A stretch of 57,206 nucleotides of DNA from Komagataeibacter diospyri (GTDB taxonomy: Bacteria; Pseudomonadota; Alphaproteobacteria; Acetobacterales; Acetobacteraceae). The DNA is taken from NCBI RefSeq assembly GCF_006538165.1, contig NZ_BDLU01000033.1, positions 1 to 57,206 on the forward strand, given 5' to 3'. Shown one piece after another: positions 26,895 to 36,240 of this stretch. The position numbers and the translations under genes are program-made. Position 1 is the first letter of the stretch. The number at the start of each line of letters is the position of its first letter. The notes below the pieces were generated by a model. That model was not told the DNA's origin, made no database searches, and was given only the letters and a program-made list of their open reading frames with translations.

Positions 26895-26991
26895 CGTCAG
26901 CTATACCACTGCCCTACAATAAAAATATCTGATATTTCTACTACCCGCATAGATGCAGCGGCGTGAATTTTCAGGCACTCGTGAATTTTTA

Positions 26992-27017
26992 TCGGAAATA
27001 AAACAAAATATTTCCGA
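26992..27017 (-). repeat. Inverted repeat in bcsAB leader
   Basis: TCGGAAATA (26992-27000) and TATTTCCGA (27009-27017) form a perfect 9-bp stem with an 8-base AT loop, about 100 bases upstream of bcsAB. On the bcs strand it is followed by TAAAAATT, a weak tail for a terminator, so it could be an operator or a leader hairpin. Confidence 0.5.
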
Positions 27018-27265
27018 AAAAACAAATACCATTTACTTCCAAAACCAGAAGGGAATTCTGGCAGCCCGACTCTCCCGTCACGCAATACCGAAACAATTCA
27101 TTTACGAGCCGCCAACGTGCTGCATGACCCCACACCCGGACAATGCGAACGGTGTTAATTTTGCATCAACCTTCTGTCAAGAGAAAAACTGGAGACCGGA
27201 AGACAGCTTTCTACCATACCCATTGGCAGGACGTACCCGGACCATTGCCCGAGACATGGGAGGAT

Positions 27266-27313
27266 GTATTTATATTTTTGTTTTGCAGAGAACACTTATC
27301 TATATTTTCGTTT
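27266..27313. repeat. Two 18-base direct repeats 30 bp apart
   Basis: GTATTTATATTTTTGTTT (27266-27283) and TTATCTATATTTTCGTTT (27296-27313) agree at 15 of 18 positions and start exactly 30 bases apart, close to three helical turns. Such spacing fits cooperative binding by a regulator; AT-rich DNA makes chance possible. Confidence 0.35.
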
Positions 27314-27405
27314 CATTATCAGCACCATAGACAGACCACCCGCTCCTCTCGCGACTGTCATGCCGCACCCGGCCCCGCTTGACGCCTTGCAGATAGGAAT
27401 CTATG

Positions 27406-27418
27406 TGAACACTGTTCA
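27406..27418 (+). promoter_or_regulatory. Palindrome TGAACACTGTTCA, likely TetR operator
   Basis: A perfect 6+1+6 palindrome about 110 bases before the TetR start codon, within a plausible promoter (TTGACG at 27379-27384, TATGTG at 27402-27407). Palindromes of this shape are common TetR-family operators, so autoregulation is likely. Confidence 0.5.
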
Positions 27419-27526
27419 TTATCATCAACATCAAAGATGTACGGAAGCCCGCATGAACGCCGACCGGACAGTCCTGACGCGGCGTGCCCACTTTCCCATA
27501 TGGGACAGCATGCAAAGGGAATGGTC

Positions 27527-28195
27527 ATGAAGACCACCACTCCGCCTGCAATGCGCAGCGGCAGTTACCACAAAGGACATGTCGCGGAGGACCTGCTGCG
27601 CACGGCGCGGAGCCTGCTGGATCGGGAAACGGCGGAAAGTGTATCGGTGCGGCGCCTGACGCGGGAAATTGGCGTGACGCCTGCCAATTTCTATAACCAC
27701 TTCAGCAGCGTTCACGACCTGCTGTTGCAGATCGCCGCCGATTCATTCGTGCAATGCACCCGACAGTTACGCTATTTTCAGCGCAACACGGTTACACGTA
27801 CGGATGCGCTGAAGGCCGCCCTGGTAGAATATGCCAGCTTTGCCCAGCGCCACCCGCAGACATTCCGGATCATGTTCGGCTTTGTACCCAACGCCATTTC
27901 CCACAAGATCTACCATAACGCCGCGATACAGGCGTTCGCAACATTGCTGGAAATTGTATATGGCCAGAAGATGCTCCACCTTCATGACATTGAAGGTACC
28001 CGGAAACGCGCACGTATCGGATATGGCCTGTGTGCAATGGGGCACGGATTGGCGATGATGCTGGCAGATGGCCAGCTGCTGTTTGGCAAGGACCCCGGTC
28101 AGGCACAGCAGGAAATGATCGAGGGTATTATCGATGCCTTCATTCACAACGAATTGCATGAAGCCCTGACCCGACCGACGGGACGCAAGGCATAA
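27527..28195 (+). CDS. TetR/AcrR family regulator, divergent from the cellulose operon
   Basis: About 222 residues. N-terminal HTH (SVRRLTREIGVTPANFYNHFSSVHDLLLQIAADSF) and a ligand domain of the TetR_C_33/WHG kind (FAQRHPQTFRIMFGFVP). I chose ATG 27527 with AAGG upstream; longer forms start within the leader. A perfect palindrome precedes it. The next gene is a clear paralogue (shared YHKG-VAEDL, SVRRL-REV/I, PANFYNHY/F and HPQ motifs). Being divergent from bcsAB it may regulate cellulose synthesis, or itself, or the transporter further on; the sequence does not decide. Confidence 0.85.
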   Translation: MKTTTPPAMRSGSYHKGHVAEDLLRTARSLLDRETAESVSVRRLTREIGVTPANFYNHFSSVHDLLLQIAADSFVQCTRQLRYFQRNTVTRTDALKAALVEYASFAQRHPQTFRIMFGFVPNAISHKIYHNAAIQAFATLLEIVYGQKMLHLHDIEGTRKRARIGYGLCAMGHGLAMMLADGQLLFGKDPGQAQQEMIEGIIDAFIHNELHEALTRPTGRKA

Positions 28196-28465
28196 AGCCT
28201 TGATAGTGGTCGTCTCTTGGCTTTCAAGCAGGGCTGTCCTAAAAAATTGACATTACAGGCGGCAGCCATAATGAAATTATAAAGATTACGGACCAACCCG
28301 GGACTTTGACTATGTAAAATTGTGTATCTGAAACTACCTTTTTCCTGCCATATTTGTGCAGTCATAAGCCGCAGGTTCTGTCCTGATCATGTCGGCCAGC
28401 ACCCCCTGCCCCATTCATATGGATTGATTCGCCAGATCCGCCCACGCCCACAAGGATGACTTCCC

Positions 28466-29125
28466 ATTTCAAGAGCCTACCATAAAGGAAACGTCGCCGA
28501 AGATCTCCGGATTGCCACCGTCAGGATACTGGAAACCGAACGGCTGGAAGATCTGTCGGTGCGTCGCCTTGCGCGGGAAGTCAAGGTAGCGCCAGCGAAC
28601 TTCTATAACCATTACGGAAGCCTGAACGATCTCCTGCTTGAAATAGCCGCAGATTATTTCGAGGTTTTCCGGGATCAGGCAGCCCATATCGGTCGCACAT
28701 CCGCAGACAGGACGGAAGCATTGAAGCGAACCGTTTTCTATTTCGTTGACTTCGCGCACACCCATCCACAACTTTATCGCCTGATGTTTGGCTATATACC
28801 CGATGCCTATACCTATCCCCGGTACCGCCTGACGGCGGGCGCTGCATTCGAGGATCTTATGGAGCTTATATACGGCTACAAGGTCTTTACCATCAGCGAT
28901 GATTTCGGCCCCAACGACATGGCGGCACTGGGAAGCAGGGCACAGATCGGCTATGGGATGTATGCCATGCTATGCGGCCTGTCGAACCTGTTTGTCGCCA
29001 ATGCCATCGAGGGACCGTTTGCACAAACCAGCAACCCACGTGAAAGCATCGCCGCGTTCCTGAATGGCATTCTGGATGCTTTCATCAAAGGTGATCTGGC
29101 CAGGGTTCTGGGGGCAAAATCCTGA
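28466..29125 (+). CDS. TetR family regulator, paralogue of the preceding gene, non-standard or damaged start
   Basis: In frame the protein reads SRAYHKGNVAEDLRIATVRILETERLEDLSVRRLAREVKVAPANFYNHYGSLNDLLLEIAADYF, matching the preceding TetR from its first conserved residues. A TGA at 28457-28459 blocks the frame, and the only codons between it and the YHKG motif that could initiate are near-cognate (ATT at 28466, nine bases after AAGGA). The nearest ATG, at 28456, is in another frame and hits TAA after nine codons. So it either uses ATT, has a one-base indel near the start, or starts at GTG 28559 without its first helix. Ligand domain HPQLYRLMFGYIPD is intact. The GPH transporter follows by 93 bases. 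Confidence 0.7.
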   Translation: MSRAYHKGNVAEDLRIATVRILETERLEDLSVRRLAREVKVAPANFYNHYGSLNDLLLEIAADYFEVFRDQAAHIGRTSADRTEALKRTVFYFVDFAHTHPQLYRLMFGYIPDAYTYPRYRLTAGAAFEDLMELIYGYKVFTISDDFGPNDMAALGSRAQIGYGMYAMLCGLSNLFVANAIEGPFAQTSNPRESIAAFLNGILDAFIKGDLARVLGAKS

Positions 29126-29218
29126 AGCTGCCCATCCCTTTCCTCCATCCGGGACAGGTGGTACCTTTCACCCCCGATTTGAAAACCGGACCGCGTAAGG
29201 GGTAAGGATTCAGCTGTC

Positions 29219-30580
29219 ATGGTTTCAGCCCTTCCCAAAACTCCGGTCGCGCGACCGGAGCTGACACGATCACAGACATGGCTCTTCGCCTTTCCGGCCC
29301 TGCCGGCGGCTTTCATTATTCTGCCGATGAACATTTTCATACCGGCCTTCTATGCCAGCCATACGGCTGTCACCCTTGTGCAGATCGGTACGGTTACATC
29401 ATTATGCAGGATCATTGATGCGCTGGTGGACCCGGCCATCGGCTTCATGTCCGACAGCCTTGCTACCCGAACGGGCGGTCGTGGGATATGGGGCGTAGCC
29501 AGCGCCATCATCTGCTGTATCGCCCTGTATTTTCTGTTCCAGCCATCTGCGCATACGACAGTCATATATTACGGGTTATGGGCCTCCGTGCTGTATCTGG
29601 GGTATTCCCTGTTTGAAATTCCCCGTAGCGCATGGAGTGCCGAACTCGGTTCGCGTCCATCCCTGCGCACACGCATCAACGCGGTCATTGGCCTGTTTAC
29701 CGTTGCGGGAAGCCTGATTTTCTGGCTGGTTCCTGTCATCCTGTTCCGGGTCTATGGCACGGCGGGTTTCACGCAGGGAACACTGTCCGTCATTGTCTGG
29801 TTGTATATGACGCTCATGGTGCCGGCCGTCCTGTGCATCATGCGTTACATTCCCGGCAGATCACCCGAAGAACGAACCTGCGCGCCGACATTACCCGACC
29901 TCGTGCATTCCCTGAAAAAGAACCGTCCCCTCACCCTTTATTTCTCTGCCATCGGCCTATGGGCCATAGGACAGGGAATATGGCTGTCCACGACATACCT
30001 GTTCCTGAATGACCATCTGCAGGTTGGCGGGGCGTTTCCGGTCATAATGATCGTGTTTTTCCTGTCCACCATTGTCGCCATCCCGTTATGGGAACGATCG
30101 GAACGCTGGCTCGAACGCCACGACATATGGGCCATCAGTATTATCCTGACCGCGGTAACGCGCCCGCTTGCGTTGCTACCAGCGCCAGGCATGCAGAACC
30201 TGCCCTTCATCATGCTGCTGGCAGCCGTGGGCGGAGCATTATCCGCACCTGCAAATTTCGCACCCGCCGCCGTATTGGGGGATGTGATCGATTATGATAT
30301 CTGGAAGACACGGACCAACAAATCCGGTATCATTTATGCCCTGAACACACTGGTAACCAAAGCCACCCTTGCCATAGGCGGTGGCGCGGGGTTCATCATC
30401 CTTGGATGGGTCCATTATCATGCCGGACAGGTCAACCATGGCTTTCCACTGACCGGCCTGCTGTCATGCTACACTGTCCTGTGCAGCATTCCCCAACTGA
30501 TCGCGGCGGTTATCATTTTTCGTTTCCCTATTGGACGCCACGCGCATACCTTGATCCGCCATCGCCTGCATGGACGCTGA
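29219..30580 (+). CDS. GPH family (MelB-like) cation:sugar symporter
   Basis: 453 residues, about 12 membrane helices. Helix 2-3 loop has the GPH signature RIIDALVDPAIGFMSDSLATRTGGRG, and the second half has ADxxDYDIWKTRTNKSG-like LGDVIDYDIWKTRTNKSGIIYA, characteristic of glycoside-pentoside-hexuronide:cation symporters. AAGGA lies about ten bases before the ATG. It sits between a TetR gene and a TonB-dependent receptor on the same strand, which suggests an outer-to-inner-membrane uptake route for one compound; the substrate is unknown. Confidence 0.85.
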   Translation: MVSALPKTPVARPELTRSQTWLFAFPALPAAFIILPMNIFIPAFYASHTAVTLVQIGTVTSLCRIIDALVDPAIGFMSDSLATRTGGRGIWGVASAIICCIALYFLFQPSAHTTVIYYGLWASVLYLGYSLFEIPRSAWSAELGSRPSLRTRINAVIGLFTVAGSLIFWLVPVILFRVYGTAGFTQGTLSVIVWLYMTLMVPAVLCIMRYIPGRSPEERTCAPTLPDLVHSLKKNRPLTLYFSAIGLWAIGQGIWLSTTYLFLNDHLQVGGAFPVIMIVFFLSTIVAIPLWERSERWLERHDIWAISIILTAVTRPLALLPAPGMQNLPFIMLLAAVGGALSAPANFAPAAVLGDVIDYDIWKTRTNKSGIIYALNTLVTKATLAIGGGAGFIILGWVHYHAGQVNHGFPLTGLLSCYTVLCSIPQLIAAVIIFRFPIGRHAHTLIRHRLHGR

Positions 30581-30604
30581 CATCATCCGGATGCCCGTTA
30601 AAGA

Positions 30605-32962
30605 ATGATACCTGGATATTCCTTTCCTGCTGACAGGAAACGACAGGCATGCAGGATATCATGGCCTGTATACATGCTGTTTTTCATGACAGTGCATTCC
30701 GTCATGCCTCCTGCTGGAGCAGCAACCCCGTCTCCCCACAAGAAAAACCGGAAGCATCCTGTCGCCCATATAGAACACGACAGGCCACAGGCCGAACAGA
30801 TGGAAGTAACAGCCCGGCGCACGTCGCAGCGGCTATCTGACGTCCCCGCCCCCACAACCGCCATCAGCGGCCAGACACTGCATACCTTTGATGTCCTGGA
30901 TATGAAAAGCATCATGGACATGGTGCCGAACGCCGTGGTGCCGACTGATCCGCAGAACATCAATACATACATCAATATCCGTGGCATCCGGCAGGTGGAC
31001 AACAACGCTGATCCCAATTTCGGCATGTACCGCAATGGTATTTATGACGGGGGCCTGCGCACCAACCTTGGCCCACAGGTCGATGTCGCACGGGTCGAGG
31101 TCAATCCCGGCCCGCAGACTGGCCTGTACGGACGTGACGCCGTGGGCGGTGCGGTCAACATGATATACGCGACACCAGAACAGAAAACAGGGGGATACCT
31201 GACCGGGTCCTACGGCAATTATGGCCGGGGTGAATTACAGGGCGCAATCAACGTGCCGCTATCCCATCATTTTGCCATCCGGTTGACGGGCTGGTACATC
31301 GACCAGCCACGGGGATCACTCTACAACGCCACATTGCATGAATATGAAGACCGCTACCGCCAGCAGGGCCTGCGGCTGGGGGCAAAGTGGGTACCCAATG
31401 ACAACCTGTCGCTGACATGGATGGCGGAATATGCCGATGTGCACGGACCGTCCCTGGCTGGCTACGCACCCGATGGCGTCGCCAACCTGATCCAGAGCGG
31501 GGCAGACGAAACATCGGGCACGGTTTACCGCGACACCCCCGACCGTTCCCATAACCACCAGTTCTACCTTTCACAGGATCTTACATATAAATCACGCTGG
31601 GGCACATTCCAGTGGCTGTCTTCCTATCGGGATTATCATCTGGATGCCGTAGAGGACGGGGACCGCACGGACCTGTCGGCTTCCTCCTATCCCCTTACGT
31701 TACAGAACCAGTTTGTCCGCCATGAAAATACGCGTAATTACTATACTGAACTGCTGTGGTCTTCCCCCCGGAACCGCCGTCTGACCTTTATGGCGGGCGC
31801 ATCCTATTTCCATGAATATTTTTCATTTCAACAGATATACAATACAAAAATAAACCTGAGCCTTCTGCAGGGGATATGGGGCAACATTGCCTGTGGTGCC
31901 TTACGGGGTGACCCGACATGTTCCTCCATCCCCGGGGGCGGTTTTCCCGATACCGGCATGCAGGCCGAGAGCGAATATGCCCCGGGTCCCGGATCAGGTA
32001 TTGCGACACAGTCATGGTCCGGGTTCGTTTCTTCCACATTTCATATTACCCGGTCCCTCAGCCTGACGGCAACGGCGCGATATGCACGCGACCGGAAAAC
32101 GCTGTCCTACAACCAGTACAACAATCCCATGGATGTCAGTGGTCGGGCCATTGCCGCCCTGTTCGGGGATATCTATCCGAACATCTCGCTGGATGACACG
32201 GCAACCTATGGCAACTGGAGCCCCAGCGCAGAGCTGAATTACCGCCCTTTCCACAACGTCAACCTTTATGCCCTGTACAGCAACGGGTTCCGTGCGGGCG
32301 GTTTCAGCACGACCACGACAACCCCATCCCTGATACCGTATGGCGAGGAGACAGCAACCAATTACGAACTGGGTGGACGCACGCAGTGGCTTGGCGGGCG
32401 TCTGGGCGTAAATGCCAGCATGTTTTACATGACACAGAAACATCTGCTGCTGGATGAAGCCGACCCGCGTGCGCCTGCCGCGTTCAGTTTCTATTATCTT
32501 GCCAATGTCGGCAGTGCGCGGACATACGGCGCGGAACTTTCGGCCCAGCTTGTGCTGACCCGCTGGTGGTCACTATCAGGCAATATGGGCTGGCTGCATG
32601 CCCGCATGTCCGGCGGCCGGTCATATGGCAGTTGCGTTGCCAACCAGCTCCTGCCCGATACGCGTACATGGACAACAAACATACGATCCGAAATGGCGTA
32701 TCCCTTAACGCCCACCTACAACCTGCTGTTCAATGCAAACTGGCATCATGAGGCAGGTGGCGTGCTGGATATCACCAATGTCCCGTGGCATTCGCTTGAC
32801 CGTCTGGACCTGACGCTGGGCATGGCGTGGAAGAAGAACCAGCTTGTCGTCTTTGCCAACAATGCCTTCAATAACCGCGTCGTGGATTATGCACTGACCG
32901 ACGGGATGGACATCCTGACCGCGCCCGCAACCTATGGGGCGCGCTTTACCGCAGCCTTTTAG
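30605..32962 (+). CDS. TonB-dependent outer-membrane receptor
   Basis: 785 residues. A signal peptide (WPVYMLFFMTVHSVMPPAGAA), a plug domain (EQMEVTARRTSQRLSDVPAPTTAISGQTL; NTYINIRGIRQVDNN; LYGRDAVGGAVNM) and a 22-strand barrel ending in Phe (GARFTAAF). The plug and barrel style resemble receptors annotated for siderophores or for plant-derived small molecules. I kept ATG 30605 since it provides the basic N-terminal residues of the signal peptide; no strong ribosome binding site is visible. It follows the GPH transporter by 24 bases and converges on the adenosine deaminase gene. Confidence 0.88.
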   Translation: MIPGYSFPADRKRQACRISWPVYMLFFMTVHSVMPPAGAATPSPHKKNRKHPVAHIEHDRPQAEQMEVTARRTSQRLSDVPAPTTAISGQTLHTFDVLDMKSIMDMVPNAVVPTDPQNINTYINIRGIRQVDNNADPNFGMYRNGIYDGGLRTNLGPQVDVARVEVNPGPQTGLYGRDAVGGAVNMIYATPEQKTGGYLTGSYGNYGRGELQGAINVPLSHHFAIRLTGWYIDQPRGSLYNATLHEYEDRYRQQGLRLGAKWVPNDNLSLTWMAEYADVHGPSLAGYAPDGVANLIQSGADETSGTVYRDTPDRSHNHQFYLSQDLTYKSRWGTFQWLSSYRDYHLDAVEDGDRTDLSASSYPLTLQNQFVRHENTRNYYTELLWSSPRNRRLTFMAGASYFHEYFSFQQIYNTKINLSLLQGIWGNIACGALRGDPTCSSIPGGGFPDTGMQAESEYAPGPGSGIATQSWSGFVSSTFHITRSLSLTATARYARDRKTLSYNQYNNPMDVSGRAIAALFGDIYPNISLDDTATYGNWSPSAELNYRPFHNVNLYALYSNGFRAGGFSTTTTTPSLIPYGEETATNYELGGRTQWLGGRLGVNASMFYMTQKHLLLDEADPRAPAAFSFYYLANVGSARTYGAELSAQLVLTRWWSLSGNMGWLHARMSGGRSYGSCVANQLLPDTRTWTTNIRSEMAYPLTPTYNLLFNANWHHEAGGVLDITNVPWHSLDRLDLTLGMAWKKNQLVVFANNAFNNRVVDYALTDGMDILTAPATYGARFTAAF

Positions 32963-32993
32963 AACCCTTCATCAATAAAGATGCGACGTTCAC

Positions 32994-34034
32994 TCAGTTG
33001 TCGTCGCGTAATCCGATCAGTGATCTGATCTGCTGTCTGAAGTCGTTCCGCAGGGCATCTTTTTCCACATCCGGCAGCCATGTCGCATCAATCGTTTGCA
33101 GCGACAGGTCTGCCACCGCATGTACGTCCAGTGATAATACACGAGCCATCGTAACGTACGCCGTCCCGATATCCGTCGCGAACATGGCAGGATCATCGGT
33201 ACAGGGAACCATGGACAGGCCAGCCTGCGCCATGGCCTTCAGGGACGTCCAGCGTTTTTCCAAGCGTTCAGGCACACAGGTCTGCGGGCAGACCGTAAAG
33301 GCCACGCCACGTTCACGGCAGCGACAGACCAGTTCGGGATCGGCCAGCAGGTTATAGCCATGGTCGATCCGGTCACAGCCCAGCACATCAAGACACGTCA
33401 TGACGTTTTGGGGAGGCGCCTGTTCCAGCGTCTGGTTATCTTCACAGGCATGAGCCGTGCAGCGCAGTCCCGAAGCGCGCGCCAGTGCATAGGCATCATG
33501 GAACAGTTCGGGCGGTCCCTTGCATTCCGCGCAATCCATCCCGATCCCGATGACTTCCGCGCGTGGATTGGCCACAACGTCCCTGACCATGGTCATGGCA
33601 GCTTCCGGCCCCAGTTCGCGGTTGATGGCCGGGATCAGTCGCCCGACCACACCCAGTTCCGTTTCTGCCGCGCGCAGGCCATCAATCAGGCCATCTACAA
33701 TTGTCGTGTACCGGACCCCATGGGGATAATGATAATCGGGGCTGAAAAAAAACTCGGCATAGCGCAGGTTGCCCTGACGGTATCCATCCTCCATCGCTTC
33801 ATAGGCTATGCGTGCGAAATCATCACGCGTGATGATGCACTTTCCAATGGTCTCAAGCCGGGACAGGAAATCATAGAAATCCGTAAAACGGTAAAACGCA
33901 TCCGGATCGGTTATGGGCAGTGCGACACCATTCCCTGCCGCCAGGGACATGACCGTCGTGGCCCGCACCGCCCCCGCCAGATGGCAATGAAGGTCAATTT
34001 TTGGAATCTTCCGTATAATCGCATCCATATTCAT
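32994..34034 (-). CDS. Adenosine deaminase family protein
   Basis: 346 residues with the metal-dependent deaminase motifs: H16-C-H18-LAG, an HACED segment where most adenosine deaminases have HAGE (catalytic Glu kept, Gly replaced by Cys), DHG, and TDDP. It should hydrolyse adenosine or a related aminopurine to the keto form in the cytosol. AAGGA lies nine bases before the ATG. It is the last gene of the tetR-DUF3311-SSS-deaminase operon, so the symporter next door may import its substrate. Confidence 0.85.
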   Translation of the reverse strand: MNMDAIIRKIPKIDLHCHLAGAVRATTVMSLAAGNGVALPITDPDAFYRFTDFYDFLSRLETIGKCIITRDDFARIAYEAMEDGYRQGNLRYAEFFFSPDYHYPHGVRYTTIVDGLIDGLRAAETELGVVGRLIPAINRELGPEAAMTMVRDVVANPRAEVIGIGMDCAECKGPPELFHDAYALARASGLRCTAHACEDNQTLEQAPPQNVMTCLDVLGCDRIDHGYNLLADPELVCRCRERGVAFTVCPQTCVPERLEKRWTSLKAMAQAGLSMVPCTDDPAMFATDIGTAYVTMARVLSLDVHAVADLSLQTIDATWLPDVEKDALRNDFRQQIRSLIGLRDDN

Positions 34035-34059
34035 ACTCGCTCATCCTTTTCGGGGGCCG

Positions 34060-35430
34060 TCATGCAACGCGCCTCCCGCGCCACAGCGGGCAGAACACAA
34101 CCGCACAATTGACAAGAAGCCCTATAAAACCCGGATTGATGCCCCCAACGGACAGGCCGCTGGCGAACAGTGCAATCGCAGTCGCAGCCCCACACACGAC
34201 CCCTGCCCCCGCGACACGCGCTGAAACAGGCCAGTCCAGCAGGACAACAAACCACAACGATGCAAACTGGATGCCGACATAACCGCTGATGTTCAGTGCC
34301 GTCAGCATGATGGCGGGGGCATGCGCCGTTGCCACCAACGCCAGCATCAGAAACAGGATAACACCCAGATTGATCGCCCGCCGCGGATGTCCGTGCGCCA
34401 GACGGGGCATGATGCTGCGTGTCATCATCGCCGCAATGTTCAGCGATGTCGCGGCCAAAACCAGCAATCCCGCCAGTACTGCGCCCGCCATGACCAATGC
34501 CACCACCCATGGGGGCAACAGTACGTTCGCCACATGAAAAAACACCCCGTTCGCATTATGTAGCGGTGGCAATGAACGGACGGCAAAATACGTGGCAAAT
34601 ACAGCAAAGGGATACATCAGCATGTAAAGCGGCATGAACACCATGGCTTTGCGCACCGCCTGTGCAGAACGCGCCGTAAAGAGGTACGGCGTAACGGATG
34701 GCTGGAAATAGAACCCGACACCCTGATAGACAATCGTACTGACGGCAAAGACCATATCCGTCACGGCAGGCTGCCGGAACACGACAGGATGGGCGACATG
34801 TACCCCTGTCCCACCATATTGCGCGCAGATTGCCGCCACACCGACAGCCGCAATCCCGAACAGCATCAGGCTGTCCTTGAGAAACGCGACATAGGTCGAT
34901 GCGCGCATGCCACCCAATGCCACGTATGCAAAGGCAATGACCGCACATCCCGCCAGTCCCGCCGCCGGCGCGCCCGGCAGGCCCATCATGCCCAGCGTCG
35001 CCCGCAGCCCGATAAACTGGAACTGTCCCCACGGCACCAGTGCGGCAATGCATCCCCATGCTGTCAGGCGTTCGAAAATACGGCTTCCGAAATGCCTGCC
35101 AAATACTTCTGGCACCGTGCAGGCATCATATCGCCGGGCCCGTTCCCATATGGCGGGACCGACAAAATACCCAACCGGAAATGCCAGCAGAAGATAACCC
35201 AGAAACCAGTATCCATAACTGATCCCATGGGCGTACAGCCCGGCTGGGAAGGCAACAATCGACCCGATACTGTAGATTTCCCCCACTGTCAGGATAAACA
35301 GCATGGGAGCAGGCAGCGCCCTGTCCGCCACCAGCAGTGTTTCCACCGACAGATGCTGCGAACGCGATCGGGCAAGGCAGGCCGCGCCAAGCGACAGAAG
35401 GACAACACACGCCACAATCGCAGCCATCAT
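34060..35430 (-). CDS. Sodium:solute symporter (SSS) family transporter
   Basis: 456 residues, about 13 helices, with SSS landmarks (EIYSIGSIVAFPAGLYAHG, GGMRASTYVAFLKDSLMLFG). Its ATG overlaps the DUF3311 stop as ATGA, the usual arrangement for this transporter type and its small DUF3311 partner. The deaminase gene 25 bases downstream suggests a nucleoside or purine as substrate, but SSS carriers differ widely, so that is only an inference. Confidence 0.87.
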   Translation of the reverse strand: MMAAIVACVVLLSLGAACLARSRSQHLSVETLLVADRALPAPMLFILTVGEIYSIGSIVAFPAGLYAHGISYGYWFLGYLLLAFPVGYFVGPAIWERARRYDACTVPEVFGRHFGSRIFERLTAWGCIAALVPWGQFQFIGLRATLGMMGLPGAPAAGLAGCAVIAFAYVALGGMRASTYVAFLKDSLMLFGIAAVGVAAICAQYGGTGVHVAHPVVFRQPAVTDMVFAVSTIVYQGVGFYFQPSVTPYLFTARSAQAVRKAMVFMPLYMLMYPFAVFATYFAVRSLPPLHNANGVFFHVANVLLPPWVVALVMAGAVLAGLLVLAATSLNIAAMMTRSIMPRLAHGHPRRAINLGVILFLMLALVATAHAPAIMLTALNISGYVGIQFASLWFVVLLDWPVSARVAGAGVVCGAATAIALFASGLSVGGINPGFIGLLVNCAVVFCPLWRGRRVA

Positions 35431-35633
35431 GATCGTTGCTCACACAGCCACAGGCAGAGGGATGTCAGCGGGAACCAGACGAACATCCAGACCAGGATGA
35501 CCGGAATCCCCATAATCGTCCACGACAGGAATCCCAGAAACGGGGCGACAGGAACAATGGCCATGAACGGCACACCCAGGCCCAGTGCGACACGCCGCCA
35601 ATCCGGTCGATCTGGCTGACGATCCGGATTCAT
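35427..35633 (-). CDS. DUF3311 small membrane protein
   Basis: 68 residues with two hydrophobic helices (VALGLGVPFMAIVPVAPFL; WTIMGIPVILVWMFVWFPLTSLCLWLC), matching the DUF3311 family that is regularly encoded before SSS symporters and may be an accessory subunit. Both its start and stop overlap the adjacent genes as ATGA, so it is translationally coupled on both sides. Confidence 0.82.
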   Translation of the reverse strand: MNPDRQPDRPDWRRVALGLGVPFMAIVPVAPFLGFLSWTIMGIPVILVWMFVWFPLTSLCLWLCEQRS

Positions 35634-36220
35634 GACTGTCCCGTATCATCATGCCGGCTGGCTTCAGCACGGGTTTCGCGCAGGACAAGCTCTATTGCCC
35701 AACTGATGACGGCACCTGCGTCCTTGCCGTTCATGCCGAATTCTTCCTTAAGCGTAAGCCACGACAGCACGTTATCCAGACAGGCCACGACAGCTTCCGC
35801 CCGCAACCTGGCCGCTGGCGGTACATCGGGCGTGTCACGCCACAATGCCTGACGCCGACGAATTGCCAGTTCATTCCGAAACCGGATGCGCATTGAGCGC
35901 CCGATACGGGTCAGGGCAAGGATACGGGCAAGATTGGGACGACTGTCGAATTTCTCCGCAGCCGTACGGAAACCCTGCACCAGTTCCTTTTCATTCGTAC
36001 CGGATACCAGCCCGAAGACTTCCGAATTCAGCCAGTCACCTGTCGCGCGCAGCAGATCATCACGCGATGGAAAATAGCGATAGACAGTCCGCAATGACAC
36101 ATCCGCCTTCCTTGCAATGGCAGACGTCGGGACTGCCACATCATCCATTTCTTCAAGCAGGGCAATGAAGCTGTCGATAATGCGCTGTCGGGTCAGGGCG
36201 GCATATTCTTCACGTAACAT
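35630..36220 (-). CDS. TetR family regulator heading the SSS/deaminase operon
   Basis: 196 residues from ATG 36220. HTH region VPTSAIARKADVSLRTVYRYFPSRDDLLRATGDW, followed by a helical ligand domain. No Shine-Dalgarno sequence is visible before the ATG; a GTG nine bases upstream is inside the operator. The stop overlaps the DUF3311 start as ATGA. A perfect palindrome lies 20 bases upstream of the start, so the gene probably represses its own operon and responds to the imported compound. Confidence 0.85.
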   Translation of the reverse strand: MLREEYAALTRQRIIDSFIALLEEMDDVAVPTSAIARKADVSLRTVYRYFPSRDDLLRATGDWLNSEVFGLVSGTNEKELVQGFRTAAEKFDSRPNLARILALTRIGRSMRIRFRNELAIRRRQALWRDTPDVPPAARLRAEAVVACLDNVLSWLTLKEEFGMNGKDAGAVISWAIELVLRETRAEASRHDDTGQS

Positions 36221-36240
36221 ATGACACACACATGCAGTTG

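Larger units (their letters stand above)
26895..27526. other. AT-rich divergent control region of the bcs operon and tetR
   Basis: 632 bp between bcsAB (leftward) and the first TetR gene (rightward), clearly more AT-rich than the flanking genes. It contains a 9-bp inverted repeat (26992-27017), a pair of 18-base near-identical direct repeats 30 bases apart (27266-27283 and 27296-27313) and a 13-base palindrome just before the TetR gene (27406-27418). A 125-codon frame at 26953-27330 looks random. The length suggests a long bcs leader or several regulator sites. Confidence 0.6.

Noticed and set aside
26953..27330. 125-codon frame in the bcs-tetR intergenic region
   Set aside because: No ribosome binding site, unusual composition for this genome, and it crosses the inverted and direct repeats; more likely chance in AT-rich DNA.
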